Shown: positions 49,239 to 59,432, numbered from the stretch's first letter. The stretch is 64,000 nt of DNA from Siphonobacter aquaeclarae (GCF_900103285.1 NZ_FNGS01000004.1:186001-250000), one strand, 5' to 3'. Made by a program: numbers and translations. Notes: generated by a model not told the origin, from the sequence alone.

Positions 49239-51725
49239 TTATTCCTCGCGGGAAACAGAGCTGCCGCCGGAGGTACTTTCCTCGACTTTGGCTTCGCCCT
49301 TGTACCGGATGTGGCTGGCGCCGGACGCCGATACATTGAGCCGGCTTTTGGCGAAGATATTGCCGTGAGAGGCGCCGGAAGCGTCTACTTCCACATCGTC
49401 CGCCTTCAGGCTGTAGGCTTCCAGTTTTGCCGCGCCGGAAATATCGGCGTTGACGTGTTTGGCTACTCCCATCAGCGTCAGCGTGGCAGCGCCGTGTACG
49501 TCCACCTCTACGTCGTCGGCATTCAGGCCCATGAACGTGGCGCGGGAAGCACCGGATACCTCTACGCCCCGGACTTTTTCGAATCCTTTGACGATGGCGG
49601 ATACCGCTCCGGTGAATTCAGCCGCTTCGAGATCCGGCATTTCGATGCGGACACTCTGACGACCGCCGCGGAAACCGCCAAACCACTTGTTTTTCCGGCC
49701 GATTTTCAGCGTATTGCCTTCCACCCGTACCTGAATGTCTTCGTGCTTGCGTTCGCTTTCCGCGTAGACAGTCACCCGGTATTCAGCGCCTCTTTTGACT
49801 TCGACCGCAAAACCACCTGCGATTTCCAGTTGCCTGAAGTCATTGAGTTTGAAGTCCTTCGCCACACCTTGTCCGATCCGGCTTTCGTACTCGTGGTCGT
49901 CGCCGTTGTTGTCGTCGCCATACTCTTCTTCCGGCAGTTCGCGGTTGATGGAAATCAATTCGCCGTCGCGGGTGAATTTCCACAAAGAACCTTCAAACAG
50001 GTCTTTTTCGAACAACGCCCACGGGAACCGGTTGGTCACGAATCCGGCAAATTCTTCCGTCATCGAGAACGTCTTTTCGTATGGAACGTAGATTTTGACG
50101 CGGTGCTCCTGGCTCCGGAAAGGCACATTGTCCGGAATCTGGAAGTTGCTGTCAAAGACAAGCATGGAATCCTTTTCCGTTACATGGTAGCCGAGCTGAG
50201 AGGCCTGTTTTTCGGCTTCGCTGCGGCTCTTTCCGCGACTTGAAAACTCCTGTACGACTTTTACATCCGCACCATCGTATCCTTCCAGAGAAATCCGGGA
50301 GTGGCTGAAGTTCTCGTCGCCCGTCGCCCGCAGGTCAAACACCGGCGTTCCGGCAGGCTTGAGGTAGGAAGTTCGCTCGACCGTACCGCGTCGTGAATAA
50401 TTGGCAGCATACTGCGGAATCATCACGGCTGAACCGACGGCGCCGACCAGGAAGAGCCCCAGGAGGGTCTGCCAAACAACCGGTTTGAAGAAATTCTGCT
50501 TCGCAAGAAGTGAAATCCCGGCCAGACCGATGGCGATGGACGGAACCACCATCCCAATAAAGGCGAAAACAAACATCCAGGGAGACGCGTCGTTCAGGAG
50601 GCCTACCGGCACGTCACCGAAGCGCATGTGTTCTGACTGGGAAATACCAAGTCCGACACCGAGGAGAACCATCAGGCCGATGATGCCGCCGATTCCGACA
50701 ACGACGAGCGCCACGCCGGCAAGTATCCGGATCAGGACGAGGATAAAGGCAAAAAACGGATTCAATCCTTCAAAAATGGCCGCCAACGCCCGAAAGGGAA
50801 ACAAGAGCACCTTCGTCGCCGTGCTTTCCACGGGTGCGTTTTCGACGTTGAGTGTCTTTTTGATGTTGCTTTCGATGTTCGTCAGCGTGATAGGCTCCCC
50901 CTGCATTTTCATCCGGTCTGTCAGGGTTTTGGCCGTAGGCGTAATCGCCCAGAGAACGAAATACAGGATCAGTCCGAAACCGAAAAACAACACGCTCAGT
51001 ACCCAGACAAAGCGGATGAGGCCGAGGTCCCAGCCGGTATAAGCGGCTACCCCTGCTGCCACGCCGCCAAGGGCTTGTTTTTCGGGGTCACGGTAGAGCT
51101 TCTTCAGCTTTTCGTCTTCCTCCAGGTTCGGATTTCCGGGGAAGGACACCCAGCAGGCGATGTAAATAATGAATACGAAGCCGCTGACAGGGCCAAAGAG
51201 TTCACCGAGATCGGTCATACCGCCGAAAATCGGGGAGCCGATGAAGAGAGTGAGTGCAGCGAGGCGAATCCAGAGGGGATCGACGTTCAGGTAATGTGCA
51301 ATCCCGGCACACACACCGCCGAGTACTTTCCGACGGGTATCGCGGTACATTTTGCGCTGACCCGGAAGAGTGCCAGCAGCGGCAGCCGGTTCCGGACGGG
51401 GGGCAGACGCCTGCCCGGCGGTAGTGGTTTTGCGGCCGGCGAGGTCTTCTTCCTCTTCGATGGCTTCAAAGTCGGCAACGGTACCCATGGCGCGGATGAG
51501 TTCATCGACGTCCTCCGCGGTCACGGCCTGCTTGTCTTCTTTTTTCAGTTTATCGAAGAACTTTTCGGCCACCCGGGCTTCAATGTCCTCGATGATTTCC
51601 GCGCTTCCGTCATACGTCGCAAAATACCTTTTGATCGCTTCCAGATAGCCTTGCAGGCGATCGTAGCCGTCTTCTTCGATATAGAAAACAACGCCTGCAA
51701 TTGTTATGGATATGGTCTTTTTCAT
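49239..51725 (-). CDS. Membrane protein with two PspC domains and a C-terminal GIN (DUF2807) head
   Basis: The 828-aa inner-membrane protein has several parts. Residues 1-110 are cytosolic and charged (EDGYDRLQGYLEAIKRYF). Two PspC domains follow at about 125-205 (RKVLGGVCAGIAHYLNVDPLWIRL) and 208-265 (QALGGVAAGVAAYTGWDLGLIRF). Several more membrane helices lie at 310-440. A large extracytoplasmic part comes next. The GIN/DUF2807 head sits at about 650-815, with stacked turns SGASRATFMG, HGAATLTLMG, SGAAKLEAYS, SGASHGNIFA and SGASHIRYKG. PspC domains sense envelope stress, and GIN heads occur on putative adhesins. The PadR gene lies 45 bp upstream on the same strand, the usual regulator-target pair. 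Its sensing role is inferred, not shown. Confidence 0.88.
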   Translation of the reverse strand: MKKTISITIAGVVFYIEEDGYDRLQGYLEAIKRYFATYDGSAEIIEDIEARVAEKFFDKLKKEDKQAVTAEDVDELIRAMGTVADFEAIEEEEDLAGRKTTTAGQASAPRPEPAAAAGTLPGQRKMYRDTRRKVLGGVCAGIAHYLNVDPLWIRLAALTLFIGSPIFGGMTDLGELFGPVSGFVFIIYIACWVSFPGNPNLEEDEKLKKLYRDPEKQALGGVAAGVAAYTGWDLGLIRFVWVLSVLFFGFGLILYFVLWAITPTAKTLTDRMKMQGEPITLTNIESNIKKTLNVENAPVESTATKVLLFPFRALAAIFEGLNPFFAFILVLIRILAGVALVVVGIGGIIGLMVLLGVGLGISQSEHMRFGDVPVGLLNDASPWMFVFAFIGMVVPSIAIGLAGISLLAKQNFFKPVVWQTLLGLFLVGAVGSAVMIPQYAANYSRRGTVERTSYLKPAGTPVFDLRATGDENFSHSRISLEGYDGADVKVVQEFSSRGKSRSEAEKQASQLGYHVTEKDSMLVFDSNFQIPDNVPFRSQEHRVKIYVPYEKTFSMTEEFAGFVTNRFPWALFEKDLFEGSLWKFTRDGELISINRELPEEEYGDDNNGDDHEYESRIGQGVAKDFKLNDFRQLEIAGGFAVEVKRGAEYRVTVYAESERKHEDIQVRVEGNTLKIGRKNKWFGGFRGGRQSVRIEMPDLEAAEFTGAVSAIVKGFEKVRGVEVSGASRATFMGLNADDVEVDVHGAATLTLMGVAKHVNADISGAAKLEAYSLKADDVEVDASGASHGNIFAKSRLNVSASGASHIRYKGEAKVEESTSGGSSVSREE

Positions 51726-51770
51726 CGGTTCAATGAATGAAATGTTGGCTTGATGGAGGCCGTCCCTCCG

Positions 51771-52112
51771 TTATACGCTCTTACCGTCTTTCGTCACGAT
51801 TTGATTGACGGAAGTCTGAAGCTCATCCCAGGTCAATTGCAACTGATTCAGGAAATTGCGTCCGTCTTCGGTCAGGATGTAGTACTTGCGCGGAGGGCCC
51901 GAGGAAGACTCCACCCATTTGTAGTCCAGCAGGCCCGAGTTCTTGAGTCGGGTCAGAAGCGGGTAGAGTGTTCCTTCCACGACCATAATCTTGGCCGCAG
52001 TCAGTTCCTCCAGCATGTTGGAGGCGTATACCTCCCCCCGCGAGATGATGTGCAGTATGCAGAATTCAAGAATTCCTTTGCGCATCTGCACCTGAGCATT
52101 TTCGAGGTTCAT
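51771..52112 (-). CDS. PadR-family transcriptional regulator
   Basis: The 113-aa winged-helix repressor has a KGILEFCILHIISRGEVYASNMLEEL start, LTAAKIMVVEGTLYPLLTRLKNSGLLDYKWVESSSGPPRKYYILTEDGRNFL in the wing, and a short C-terminal helix. This is the classic small PadR pattern. Gene order PadR then PspC-domain protein, 45 bp apart, is seen widely and suggests that PadR controls the stress/envelope gene together with its own promoter. The ligand is unknown. Confidence 0.93.
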   Translation of the reverse strand: MNLENAQVQMRKGILEFCILHIISRGEVYASNMLEELTAAKIMVVEGTLYPLLTRLKNSGLLDYKWVESSSGPPRKYYILTEDGRNFLNQLQLTWDELQTSVNQIVTKDGKSV

Positions 52113-52352
52113 TTCGCGTGATGTTTAGTTCAGCACCGGCCGGGAACGCGTCCGCCCCAACCAAACACCGGCACTGAATCCAGATCCGGTTTACGATACA
52201 AAAGTAATGACAGGTACTTTGCTATGCAAGGTAGTTGGCTACCTATTTTTCCGGGATTGCAGAAAAAAGGGAAGAACGGTTCATTCGGCGTGTCCAATGG
52301 CGGGTTGTCGAACGGTCCGGCGGTTTGTCCTGAAAAAAGATAGTTTTGCAGC

Positions 52353-53294
52353 ATGACGGATCGGATACGTTCGATTGATGCGCTTCGGGGCCTGACGGCT
52401 TTTTCCATTTGTCTCTTCCATCTCGGAAGAGACGGCTTGTTTCATTCTGAATCGCCGGTTCTCGTTGTTCTGAATAATAATCCGTTTCACGTTCAGGTAT
52501 TCTGGGTAATCAGCGGTTATGTTATCGGCCGCAGTCTGGCGCGGCGGCAGGCGCTTATTCCGTTTGTCCGGCGACGGATCCGTCGGCTTGAACCGGCCTT
52601 CCTGGCGTCTGTCGCGCTGGTTGTGGTGCTGAATGCCCTTTCTTCCCTGGCACCCGGATACCGGGGACAGCCTTTTTCACCGCAGTGGTTTCTTCTGCTT
52701 CTGAATGCCCTTCACGTGAATGCGCTGTTCGACCTGCCGTTCATCAATGCCGTTTACTGGACGCTCTTTGTGGAATGGCAGTTTTACCTGTTCATGGCGT
52801 TGCTGGCACCGCTGTTTTTTCGGTTGCCGTCTTCGGCCCGGGTACTTGCTCTCGTGTTGCTGGCGATACCGGCACTGCGCATTCCGGATCACCTGAATTT
52901 CCTGCATTACATGGGGTATTTCGGGCTGGGTACCGTACTCTGGATGCGGCGGGAGCAGCGGTTGTCACCTGGCTGGTTTGCCGCCGGTACAGCCGCGCTT
53001 GCGGCACTCAGCTTTGCAGCTAATCGGGAAACCTGGCTGCACTGGCTTGGAGCTATGCTGGCTTTTGGAATTATTCTGGCTGACTTTCGCCTGCCTGACT
53101 GGGGCGGGAGGACGTCCTATGCCTTGTTTCTGACACATATCCCGATTGGTACCCGTCTGACGCACCTGGCGGCGCGCTGGGTCGTTTCCGAACCGGGTCG
53201 CCTGGTAATAGTTATACTCGCGGCAATTCTCTGCCGGATATTTGCCGGGGTATTTCACCGGTTCACCGAACCGCAACCCCTACCCGCTTCATGA
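52353..53294 (+). CDS. Acyltransferase 3 (OafA-like) membrane O-acyltransferase
   Basis: The 313-aa inner-membrane protein opens with DRIRSIDALRGLTAFSICLFHLGRDGLF, the acyltransferase-3 start with the catalytic histidine in FHLG. It continues with FHVQVFWVISGYVIGRSLARR and about ten membrane helices. These enzymes move acetyl or other acyl groups onto surface sugars such as O-antigen. The following GT-C-like gene overlaps its stop as ATGA, so the two are translationally coupled, and the PorU2-like gene follows 9 bp later. A TAnnTTTG-like word lies only a few bases before the ATG (52341-52348), with no good -33 partner. Confidence 0.88.
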   Translation: MTDRIRSIDALRGLTAFSICLFHLGRDGLFHSESPVLVVLNNNPFHVQVFWVISGYVIGRSLARRQALIPFVRRRIRRLEPAFLASVALVVVLNALSSLAPGYRGQPFSPQWFLLLLNALHVNALFDLPFINAVYWTLFVEWQFYLFMALLAPLFFRLPSSARVLALVLLAIPALRIPDHLNFLHYMGYFGLGTVLWMRREQRLSPGWFAAGTAALAALSFAANRETWLHWLGAMLAFGIILADFRLPDWGGRTSYALFLTHIPIGTRLTHLAARWVVSEPGRLVIVILAAILCRIFAGVFHRFTEPQPLPAS

Positions 53295-54427
53295 CCGTCC
53301 GCTGGCTCCTTTTGATCGCGCTCGTGTACGGGCTGCTGCTTTTTGCGGCCATACCGCAGGCTGCCGACCTGGGGCGGACGCCGGATTCCTATGGTTATCT
53401 TGCTTCTGCCGAGGCGCTTCGCGCGGGTAAGGGTTATGTGTGGGAGGGTTCCTGGAACTCCATGTGGCCCATCGGGTACTCGGCAGCGATTGCGCTGATC
53501 CAATTGCTCACCGGCCTTCCCGGGCTATGGGCTTCCAAAGTCGTCAATCTCCTGGCTATCTGGGGGTTGCTCTTTTTTCTTTACCGGGAATACCGGGAGC
53601 GGGCGCTGGTTCCGGCGCTGGCGGCAGGATACCTGCTGAAACTGGCGACGTATACCTGGTCCGAAACCCTGTTTGTTACGGTTCTCGTCGTGGCGGCTCA
53701 CCGATTGGCCCGCTTTCTGGAAGGAAAGACCCATGTCATTCGCTACCTGATTCCCGCTGCGTGCCTGTTTCTGGTCCGGTATGTCGGCGGTTTTCTGGGA
53801 ATACTTACCGGTATAGTACCCTTTTTCTTCCGGCAGGTTTCCGGCCGTCGTACGTCCGGACCGGCTGCGATACTACTGGCCGGGTATGCCGCTTATTTCG
53901 GGTTGAACAAAATCCTGGGAGATCACGTATGGGGCGGTCCGCGTTTCGTGGAGACGGAGCCGCTGCCGGTTGTGATCGGCGACGGTGTGTCAGGCTGGCT
54001 CAACGAAGCGGTGCTGGTCCGTGACGCTCCGCCTTCCGATATACTGTGGTGGGCAGGGCTTGTGCTGCAGGCGGGTCTGGCGGTGGGCGTCATCCGGGTA
54101 TACCGGCTGTCATTCAGAAAATGGGAAACCGGTATCAGCCGCCGGCGAATCCTGCTGTATGTTGCCGCAGGATATAGTGTAATCGTTACTTTTTTACGAT
54201 TTTTGAGTCCGTTTGATGTGCTCGGCTACCGGCTGCTGGCTCCGGCTACACTGCTTGTCTGTATAGCACTACTGGATTGGCTGTCCTTGCCCAGCCGCGC
54301 ACGCGAATGGTCGAAAATACGAATACCTGTGTCGCTATTTTTCATGGCAGTTACCATTGGGAATCTGCTCCCCAGAGAAATACTTAAATTGCGTACTTTA
54401 TTACATACTATTATCCCCGGTCTATAG
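53291..54427 (+). CDS. Polytopic membrane protein, GT-C glycosyltransferase-like
   Basis: The 378-aa protein has about ten hydrophobic helices. Near the N-terminus GRTPDSYGYLASAEALRAGKGYV resembles the first luminal loop of GT-C enzymes (acidic DS-Y motif, as in ArnT/PMT-like and DUF2029-like proteins). No further catalytic residue can be fixed. If the call is right it would move a sugar from a polyprenol carrier on the periplasmic side. It overlaps the acyltransferase gene by 4 bp and is 9 bp from the PorU2-like gene, so a single transcript is likely. The fold call is tentative; a plain conserved membrane protein is the alternative. Confidence 0.65.
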   Translation: MTVRWLLLIALVYGLLLFAAIPQAADLGRTPDSYGYLASAEALRAGKGYVWEGSWNSMWPIGYSAAIALIQLLTGLPGLWASKVVNLLAIWGLLFFLYREYRERALVPALAAGYLLKLATYTWSETLFVTVLVVAAHRLARFLEGKTHVIRYLIPAACLFLVRYVGGFLGILTGIVPFFFRQVSGRRTSGPAAILLAGYAAYFGLNKILGDHVWGGPRFVETEPLPVVIGDGVSGWLNEAVLVRDAPPSDILWWAGLVLQAGLAVGVIRVYRLSFRKWETGISRRRILLYVAAGYSVIVTFLRFLSPFDVLGYRLLAPATLLVCIALLDWLSLPSRAREWSKIRIPVSLFFMAVTIGNLLPREILKLRTLLHTIIPGL

Positions 54428-54436
54428 CCCACAAAT

Positions 54437-57400
54437 ATGTCAGCAACCCGCATAGTACTGATGGCAGCTTTCCTGGTCTCCCTTTTCGGGCGTCCCGGAC
54501 AGGCCCAGCAGGCTCGTTTTGGAAACGAATGGATCAACTACGACCAGACCTATTTTAAGATCCCGGTAGTGGACAAAGGAATCTATCGGATTCCATACGA
54601 TCAGCTTCAGAAAGCCGGATTCCCGGTTCAGACCAATCCCACCAAAATCCAGCTGTTCAAACAAGGTACCGAACAGGCGATTTACATCAGCGGAGAACAG
54701 GATGGGAAACTGGATACCGGTGATTTTATCGAGTTTTACGGCGTCCGGAACGACGGCGGGCGCGACTCTTCCCTCTATCGTGATCCGAAACTTCAGACGA
54801 ACAAATACGTCAGCCTTTTCAGCGACACCACCTATTACTTCCTGACCTTCCGGGTCGATAACGGATCCGGAAAGCGCATGGCGACGGCTCCGGCCCCCTC
54901 GACTGCGGGTTTGCAGGCTGAAACCTATCATTTCGAGGAAAACCTGCTCCTTCCAACTTCCTGGTATGCAGTTGGCCCCACCTACCCCATCGGCGTACGC
55001 TACCTCTCCGGTATGACACTGAGCAACTACGAGGTCGGAAAAGGGTACATGGATGCCAGTATGAAGAAAGGTAACGGGAAAGATTACGTCTTTTCCGTGA
55101 AAAACGCTGAGCAGACCGGAGGTAAGCCGAAACTGGAACTTACCGTATACGGAGAAACACCGGACGCACATATCGTTGAAATTCGCGGCGGACCGGCCGC
55201 TGCGCAAACCAGGCTATTGACCACCCTGAATTTCAGTAACTACGGCCTGCCCCTGATCCGGCAGGACCTGGAATGGAGTGATTTTTCTGCGAGCCAGCTC
55301 GTGGCCAACGTCAAATCGGCTGCGACGGTTACCACTAACGAATCCATCGTTCCCGTCTGGCTGAAACTTACCTACCCGCAAAAAACAACACTGGACGGCG
55401 TAGCCGCCGGAAAAACATTCCGACTCCGGGCCAATGCAGGTGGAACATCCCTGCTGCAACTCGCTGCTGCCACGGCAGCCGATCAGATTTATGATGTCAC
55501 CCAACCCGGAAATATTCAGCGCGTCAGCGGCACGCTTGCCGGGGGCGTACTGACTGCCGGAATTGCCAATACGCAAAGCAGCCGCGAGCTTTGGGTTAAC
55601 CGTGCTGCAAAAACCGTTTCAGCTATTACGCCCGTCGGATTCCGTAAAATCGACCCGACGAAACACAATTACCTGATCATTACCGACAAACGGTTGCAGA
55701 AACCGGCCGGAGGCTTTACGGATATCGTCAAAGGGTACGCGGCCTACCGCGCTTCGCAAGCCGGCGGTAAACATGATACGCTGGTTGTAGATATTAACTT
55801 GCTATCCAACCAATTTAACTACGGAGAACGTAGCGGCGTTGCCATTCGGCATTTCGCTGACTACATGGTTCAAAACGGAAATCCGAAAAACATGCTGCTT
55901 GTAGGACGAACTATCCACCCGCAGTACTACCGTTCTATTTCGAATTTCTATTCAATGAATTACGTCCCGAACGGCGGTTGGCCCGGTTCAGACAACGTGT
56001 TGGTCGACGGACTGAAAGGCGAAGCTGACGTTCCGGCTATTCCGGTCGGACGGCTCAGTGTTTCAACGCCGGACGAAATACTGGCCTACCTGAACAAGGT
56101 CAAGGAATACGAATCCGAGGAACCGGCTCTCTGGCGCAAGAATTTTCTCAACCTGAGCGGCGGAAAAACAGCCGGAGAGCTCTCCCTCTTTAAAACTTAC
56201 GTCGAAGCCTATAAGAATACGGCCACAAAAGGCCTGGGAGCGAATGTATCCATCCTTTCCAAAAAAACGGACGATCCGGTCGAGTTCATCAACATTACCA
56301 GCAAGGTAAACGACGGCATCGGTATGCTGACGTTCTTCGGACACTCCGGTCCGTCGATCACGGATATCGACGTAGGTTATGTCTCGAACGACCTCCTCGG
56401 TTACAAAAACAAGGGTAAGTACCCCATTGTACTCATCAACGGATGCGACGCCGGCAATATCTTTAATAATGATCCCAAACTGACCTTCAGCAGTGACTGG
56501 ATCAATACGGCTGACCGGGGAGCTATCCTGATGCTGGCGACGACGTTCAGCGGATTTCCGACGTACCTGAACGGATTTTCGACGGCGTTTTATGACGAGC
56601 TATTTAACAAACCGACTTCCTATGGCCAAACCGTTGGTACGTCGCTGATCAATACCATCCGGAACTTTATCAAGCAATATCCGGGTGAAATGGCGCTTGG
56701 GCATTCCCAGCAGTTTCTCCTCCAGGGTGACCCCGCCGTTGTTCCTTTCCCCTACACCAAGCCGGATTATGCGGTCAGCCCGAGTTCTATTTTCCTGAGA
56801 AGCTTTAACGGACAGGAAGTAGTCGCGTCGGTTGATTCGTTCCGCGTTGGCGTGGTGGTCAGTAACCTCGGCCGGACGCTGACAGGCAAGGTGAAAGTGG
56901 GTGTCAAGCGGACGCTGTCCAACGGCATTATTCTCGATCTCGGCACACGTTCTTTCCAGAATGTCGCTTTTCAGGATACGCTTTACTTCTCGGTTTCCAA
57001 CTCCGGTACCGGCGGCGGGAACAACCGTTTTGAGGTGGTCGTCGACCCGGACAACGAAATCGACGAACTGAGCAAAGCCAACAACAAGGCAACGCTGGAT
57101 TATGTCATTCCGGGATCGCTGGCGCGGCCGGTGCTTCCGCAGGACTTCGCCATTGTCGGAACGCAGGAAAACAATACGCCGACGGTCCGGCTATTAGCAG
57201 AATATACGCCGCTGTCGACCGTCACCGGCACCCCCAATATCCTGTATGAACTCGATACGGCGGCGACGTTTAGCAGTGCTTTTAAGAAAACTACGACACT
57301 GCCGTCGTCAAATTCAGAAGGCTGGAAAGTTAGTCTTCTAACCACTGACAGTACCGTTTACTACTGGCGTGTGCGGGATGCAGACAAGGCTGTCAGTTCC

Positions 57401-59377
57401 GACAACCAATGGACCTCGCATTCCTTTACGTATATCAAAGGTGTGGAAGACGGCTGGTCACAAAGTACCGGCGCGCAGTTTGCCAGCGCTATTAAAAACC
57501 AGGTGACGCTGACCGGCTCCCGGTGGGATTTCCAGACGAATAAACTGATCATCAACCTCAAGGTAGTCGGCGCCGGCGCCCAGGCGGCAGCCTTCAAACA
57601 GACGCAACTCAGTCTGAATAACCTGCTCATGGTAACCAACGGAAACTGCAATGAGAATACATTGATTGCGGTATCCTTTGCCAAAACGGATCTGACGCCG
57701 TATTCCATCGTTCCTTCCCAGCTATGCGGGAACTCCCCTTTTGCATCGAATTACTTTACGGATAAAAATATTGCGGACGGTCTGCTCGACAAGTACCTCG
57801 ATGGCATTGCCACCGGCGATTTTGTCCTGCTCTTCCCCTCCGGCAAAGTGGATTTCACGACCTGGCCGGCCACCCTCAAGCAGAAAATCGCTGCACTCGG
57901 CGCCGACGCTTCCAAGCTGGATCAACTCAAGGCAGGGCATCCGTTTATCCTCCTGACCCGCAAGGGAGAAACCACGCCGCTGGTATGGCGGGCGCCGGTT
58001 TCACAAGCCGCCGGGGACACGACGACGCTTTCATTGAGCAATTACTCCCTTGGCGATTCGTACACGTCGGGAGCCATCACCACGACGCTCATCGGGCCTA
58101 CTACCCGCTGGGGCCAGCTTCGTCAGCAGGTTAACCGCGGCCCGCAGCAAACCAGCTCGCTCGAAGTATATGGAACGGATTTTCAGGGAAATGAAACGCT
58201 GTTGATTTCGAACCTGACATCGGCTGTAACCGACATGAGTTCGATCAATGCAACAAAATACCCCTATCTCCGGCTGAAAGAAAAGCTCGCAACGACGGCT
58301 TACGGAACGACGCCGCAACTGAAACGCTGGCTCGTCACCTATAAGTCGGTTCCGGAAGGAGTAACCCGTCTGGAGGGGCAGACGTCCTACCGTTCGTCGG
58401 TTGTATCCGAATGGCAGGAAGGACAGAAATTTGAGCAGTCGCTCAATTTCGTGCTGCTGAGCAGTGCCAATTTCCCGGATTCGCTGGTTATCCGGGAAGT
58501 ATTCACGAATAGCAAAGCCGGTATTCAGACTGTCAAAACAACCAAGGCAGCCCCTGCCGCGTCGATACCCTACAAGCTGAGCTATTCAAATATCAAACCG
58601 GGTGAAAACCGGATTACGGTGACTGTTAATCCGCAGGCTCAGCCGGAGCTAAGCTATGCCAATAACACGGTGTCGTTTGTGTTGAATGTCGCGCCGGATA
58701 ATGTTCCGCCGGTGCTGGAAGTAACGTTCGACGGGCGCGTGCTGCGAAACGGAGAGTTCACTTCTTCCAGTCCGAAAATTGCCATCCGGCTGAAAGACGA
58801 AAACCTCAATGACATCCGGAAAGATACCTCTGGTGTCGATATCTACCTGGCCCGACCCAATCAGGATCTGGTACGGGTGAATTTCCGGAATAATCCGGAT
58901 CTGACGTGGCAAGTACTGCCGGAAAACGATTTCCGTGCGGTTTATACCCCGAAAAACCTCCCTGAAGGCCTATATCAGTTGCAGGTACAGGGTAAGGACC
59001 TCGCAGGTAATATTGCCGGTGGTTTCCCGTACTCGGTCGACTTCAAAGTATCTGCTCAAACCGGCCTGCTTCAGTTTATGGTTAATCCGAACCCGATGGA
59101 AATTTCGACGAAGTTCAGCCTCATCGTCACGGGTGACCGGGCGCCGGCAGGCATGAACATTGAGATCTATTCTCTCCAGGGACAATTGCTGCGAATTCTC
59201 AGCTCGGAAAACCAGCCATTAGTCGTTGGGCGGAACGAATACTATTGGGACGGGACCGATCAGCGGGGCGGCAGGCTCCCTGCCGGAACCTACCTGTACA
59301 AGGTCAAGTTCACGGACGATTTCCCAATCACTGCGCCGATTTTCAATCCGGCGGGGCGGGTAATCATCCTTCGTTAA
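54437..59377 (+). CDS. Type IX secretion C25-peptidase family protein, PorU2-like sortase
   Basis: The 1646-aa secreted protein has a signal peptide to about residue 23 (FLVSLFGRPGQAQ). The N-terminal part (WINYDQTYFKIPVVDKGIYRIPYDQL, TGDFIEFYGVRNDG) matches PorU. The C25 (gingipain-type) peptidase carries the catalytic dyad: His636 in TFFGHSGPS and Cys670 in INGCDAGN. Several Ig-like and CARDB-type regions follow, ending in a FlgD-like Ig domain (residues about 1555-1646, YYWDGTDQRGGRLPAGTYLYKVKF). PorU itself is about 1100-1300 aa, so the extra length fits the longer PorU2-type paralogue. PorU cleaves the C-terminal signal of T9SS cargo and attaches it to anionic LPS. It is the last gene of the acyltransferase unit. 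Confidence 0.87.
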   Translation: MSATRIVLMAAFLVSLFGRPGQAQQARFGNEWINYDQTYFKIPVVDKGIYRIPYDQLQKAGFPVQTNPTKIQLFKQGTEQAIYISGEQDGKLDTGDFIEFYGVRNDGGRDSSLYRDPKLQTNKYVSLFSDTTYYFLTFRVDNGSGKRMATAPAPSTAGLQAETYHFEENLLLPTSWYAVGPTYPIGVRYLSGMTLSNYEVGKGYMDASMKKGNGKDYVFSVKNAEQTGGKPKLELTVYGETPDAHIVEIRGGPAAAQTRLLTTLNFSNYGLPLIRQDLEWSDFSASQLVANVKSAATVTTNESIVPVWLKLTYPQKTTLDGVAAGKTFRLRANAGGTSLLQLAAATAADQIYDVTQPGNIQRVSGTLAGGVLTAGIANTQSSRELWVNRAAKTVSAITPVGFRKIDPTKHNYLIITDKRLQKPAGGFTDIVKGYAAYRASQAGGKHDTLVVDINLLSNQFNYGERSGVAIRHFADYMVQNGNPKNMLLVGRTIHPQYYRSISNFYSMNYVPNGGWPGSDNVLVDGLKGEADVPAIPVGRLSVSTPDEILAYLNKVKEYESEEPALWRKNFLNLSGGKTAGELSLFKTYVEAYKNTATKGLGANVSILSKKTDDPVEFINITSKVNDGIGMLTFFGHSGPSITDIDVGYVSNDLLGYKNKGKYPIVLINGCDAGNIFNNDPKLTFSSDWINTADRGAILMLATTFSGFPTYLNGFSTAFYDELFNKPTSYGQTVGTSLINTIRNFIKQYPGEMALGHSQQFLLQGDPAVVPFPYTKPDYAVSPSSIFLRSFNGQEVVASVDSFRVGVVVSNLGRTLTGKVKVGVKRTLSNGIILDLGTRSFQNVAFQDTLYFSVSNSGTGGGNNRFEVVVDPDNEIDELSKANNKATLDYVIPGSLARPVLPQDFAIVGTQENNTPTVRLLAEYTPLSTVTGTPNILYELDTAATFSSAFKKTTTLPSSNSEGWKVSLLTTDSTVYYWRVRDADKAVSSDNQWTSHSFTYIKGVEDGWSQSTGAQFASAIKNQVTLTGSRWDFQTNKLIINLKVVGAGAQAAAFKQTQLSLNNLLMVTNGNCNENTLIAVSFAKTDLTPYSIVPSQLCGNSPFASNYFTDKNIADGLLDKYLDGIATGDFVLLFPSGKVDFTTWPATLKQKIAALGADASKLDQLKAGHPFILLTRKGETTPLVWRAPVSQAAGDTTTLSLSNYSLGDSYTSGAITTTLIGPTTRWGQLRQQVNRGPQQTSSLEVYGTDFQGNETLLISNLTSAVTDMSSINATKYPYLRLKEKLATTAYGTTPQLKRWLVTYKSVPEGVTRLEGQTSYRSSVVSEWQEGQKFEQSLNFVLLSSANFPDSLVIREVFTNSKAGIQTVKTTKAAPAASIPYKLSYSNIKPGENRITVTVNPQAQPELSYANNTVSFVLNVAPDNVPPVLEVTFDGRVLRNGEFTSSSPKIAIRLKDENLNDIRKDTSGVDIYLARPNQDLVRVNFRNNPDLTWQVLPENDFRAVYTPKNLPEGLYQLQVQGKDLAGNIAGGFPYSVDFKVSAQTGLLQFMVNPNPMEISTKFSLIVTGDRAPAGMNIEIYSLQGQLLRILSSENQPLVVGRNEYYWDGTDQRGGRLPAGTYLYKVKFTDDFPITAPIFNPAGRVIILR

Positions 59378-59417
59378 AAGCAGAAGAGGCTGGGAATTCC
59401 CAGCCTCTTCTGCTTTT
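59376..59417. terminator. Palindromic terminator of the PorU2-like gene
   Basis: A 42-bp perfect palindrome starts AAAAGCAGAAG and ends CTTCTGCTTTT. It overlaps the last two bases of the stop codon and can end transcription in both directions. Confidence 0.8.
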
Positions 59418-59432
59418 TGACGGTTCTGTTTA

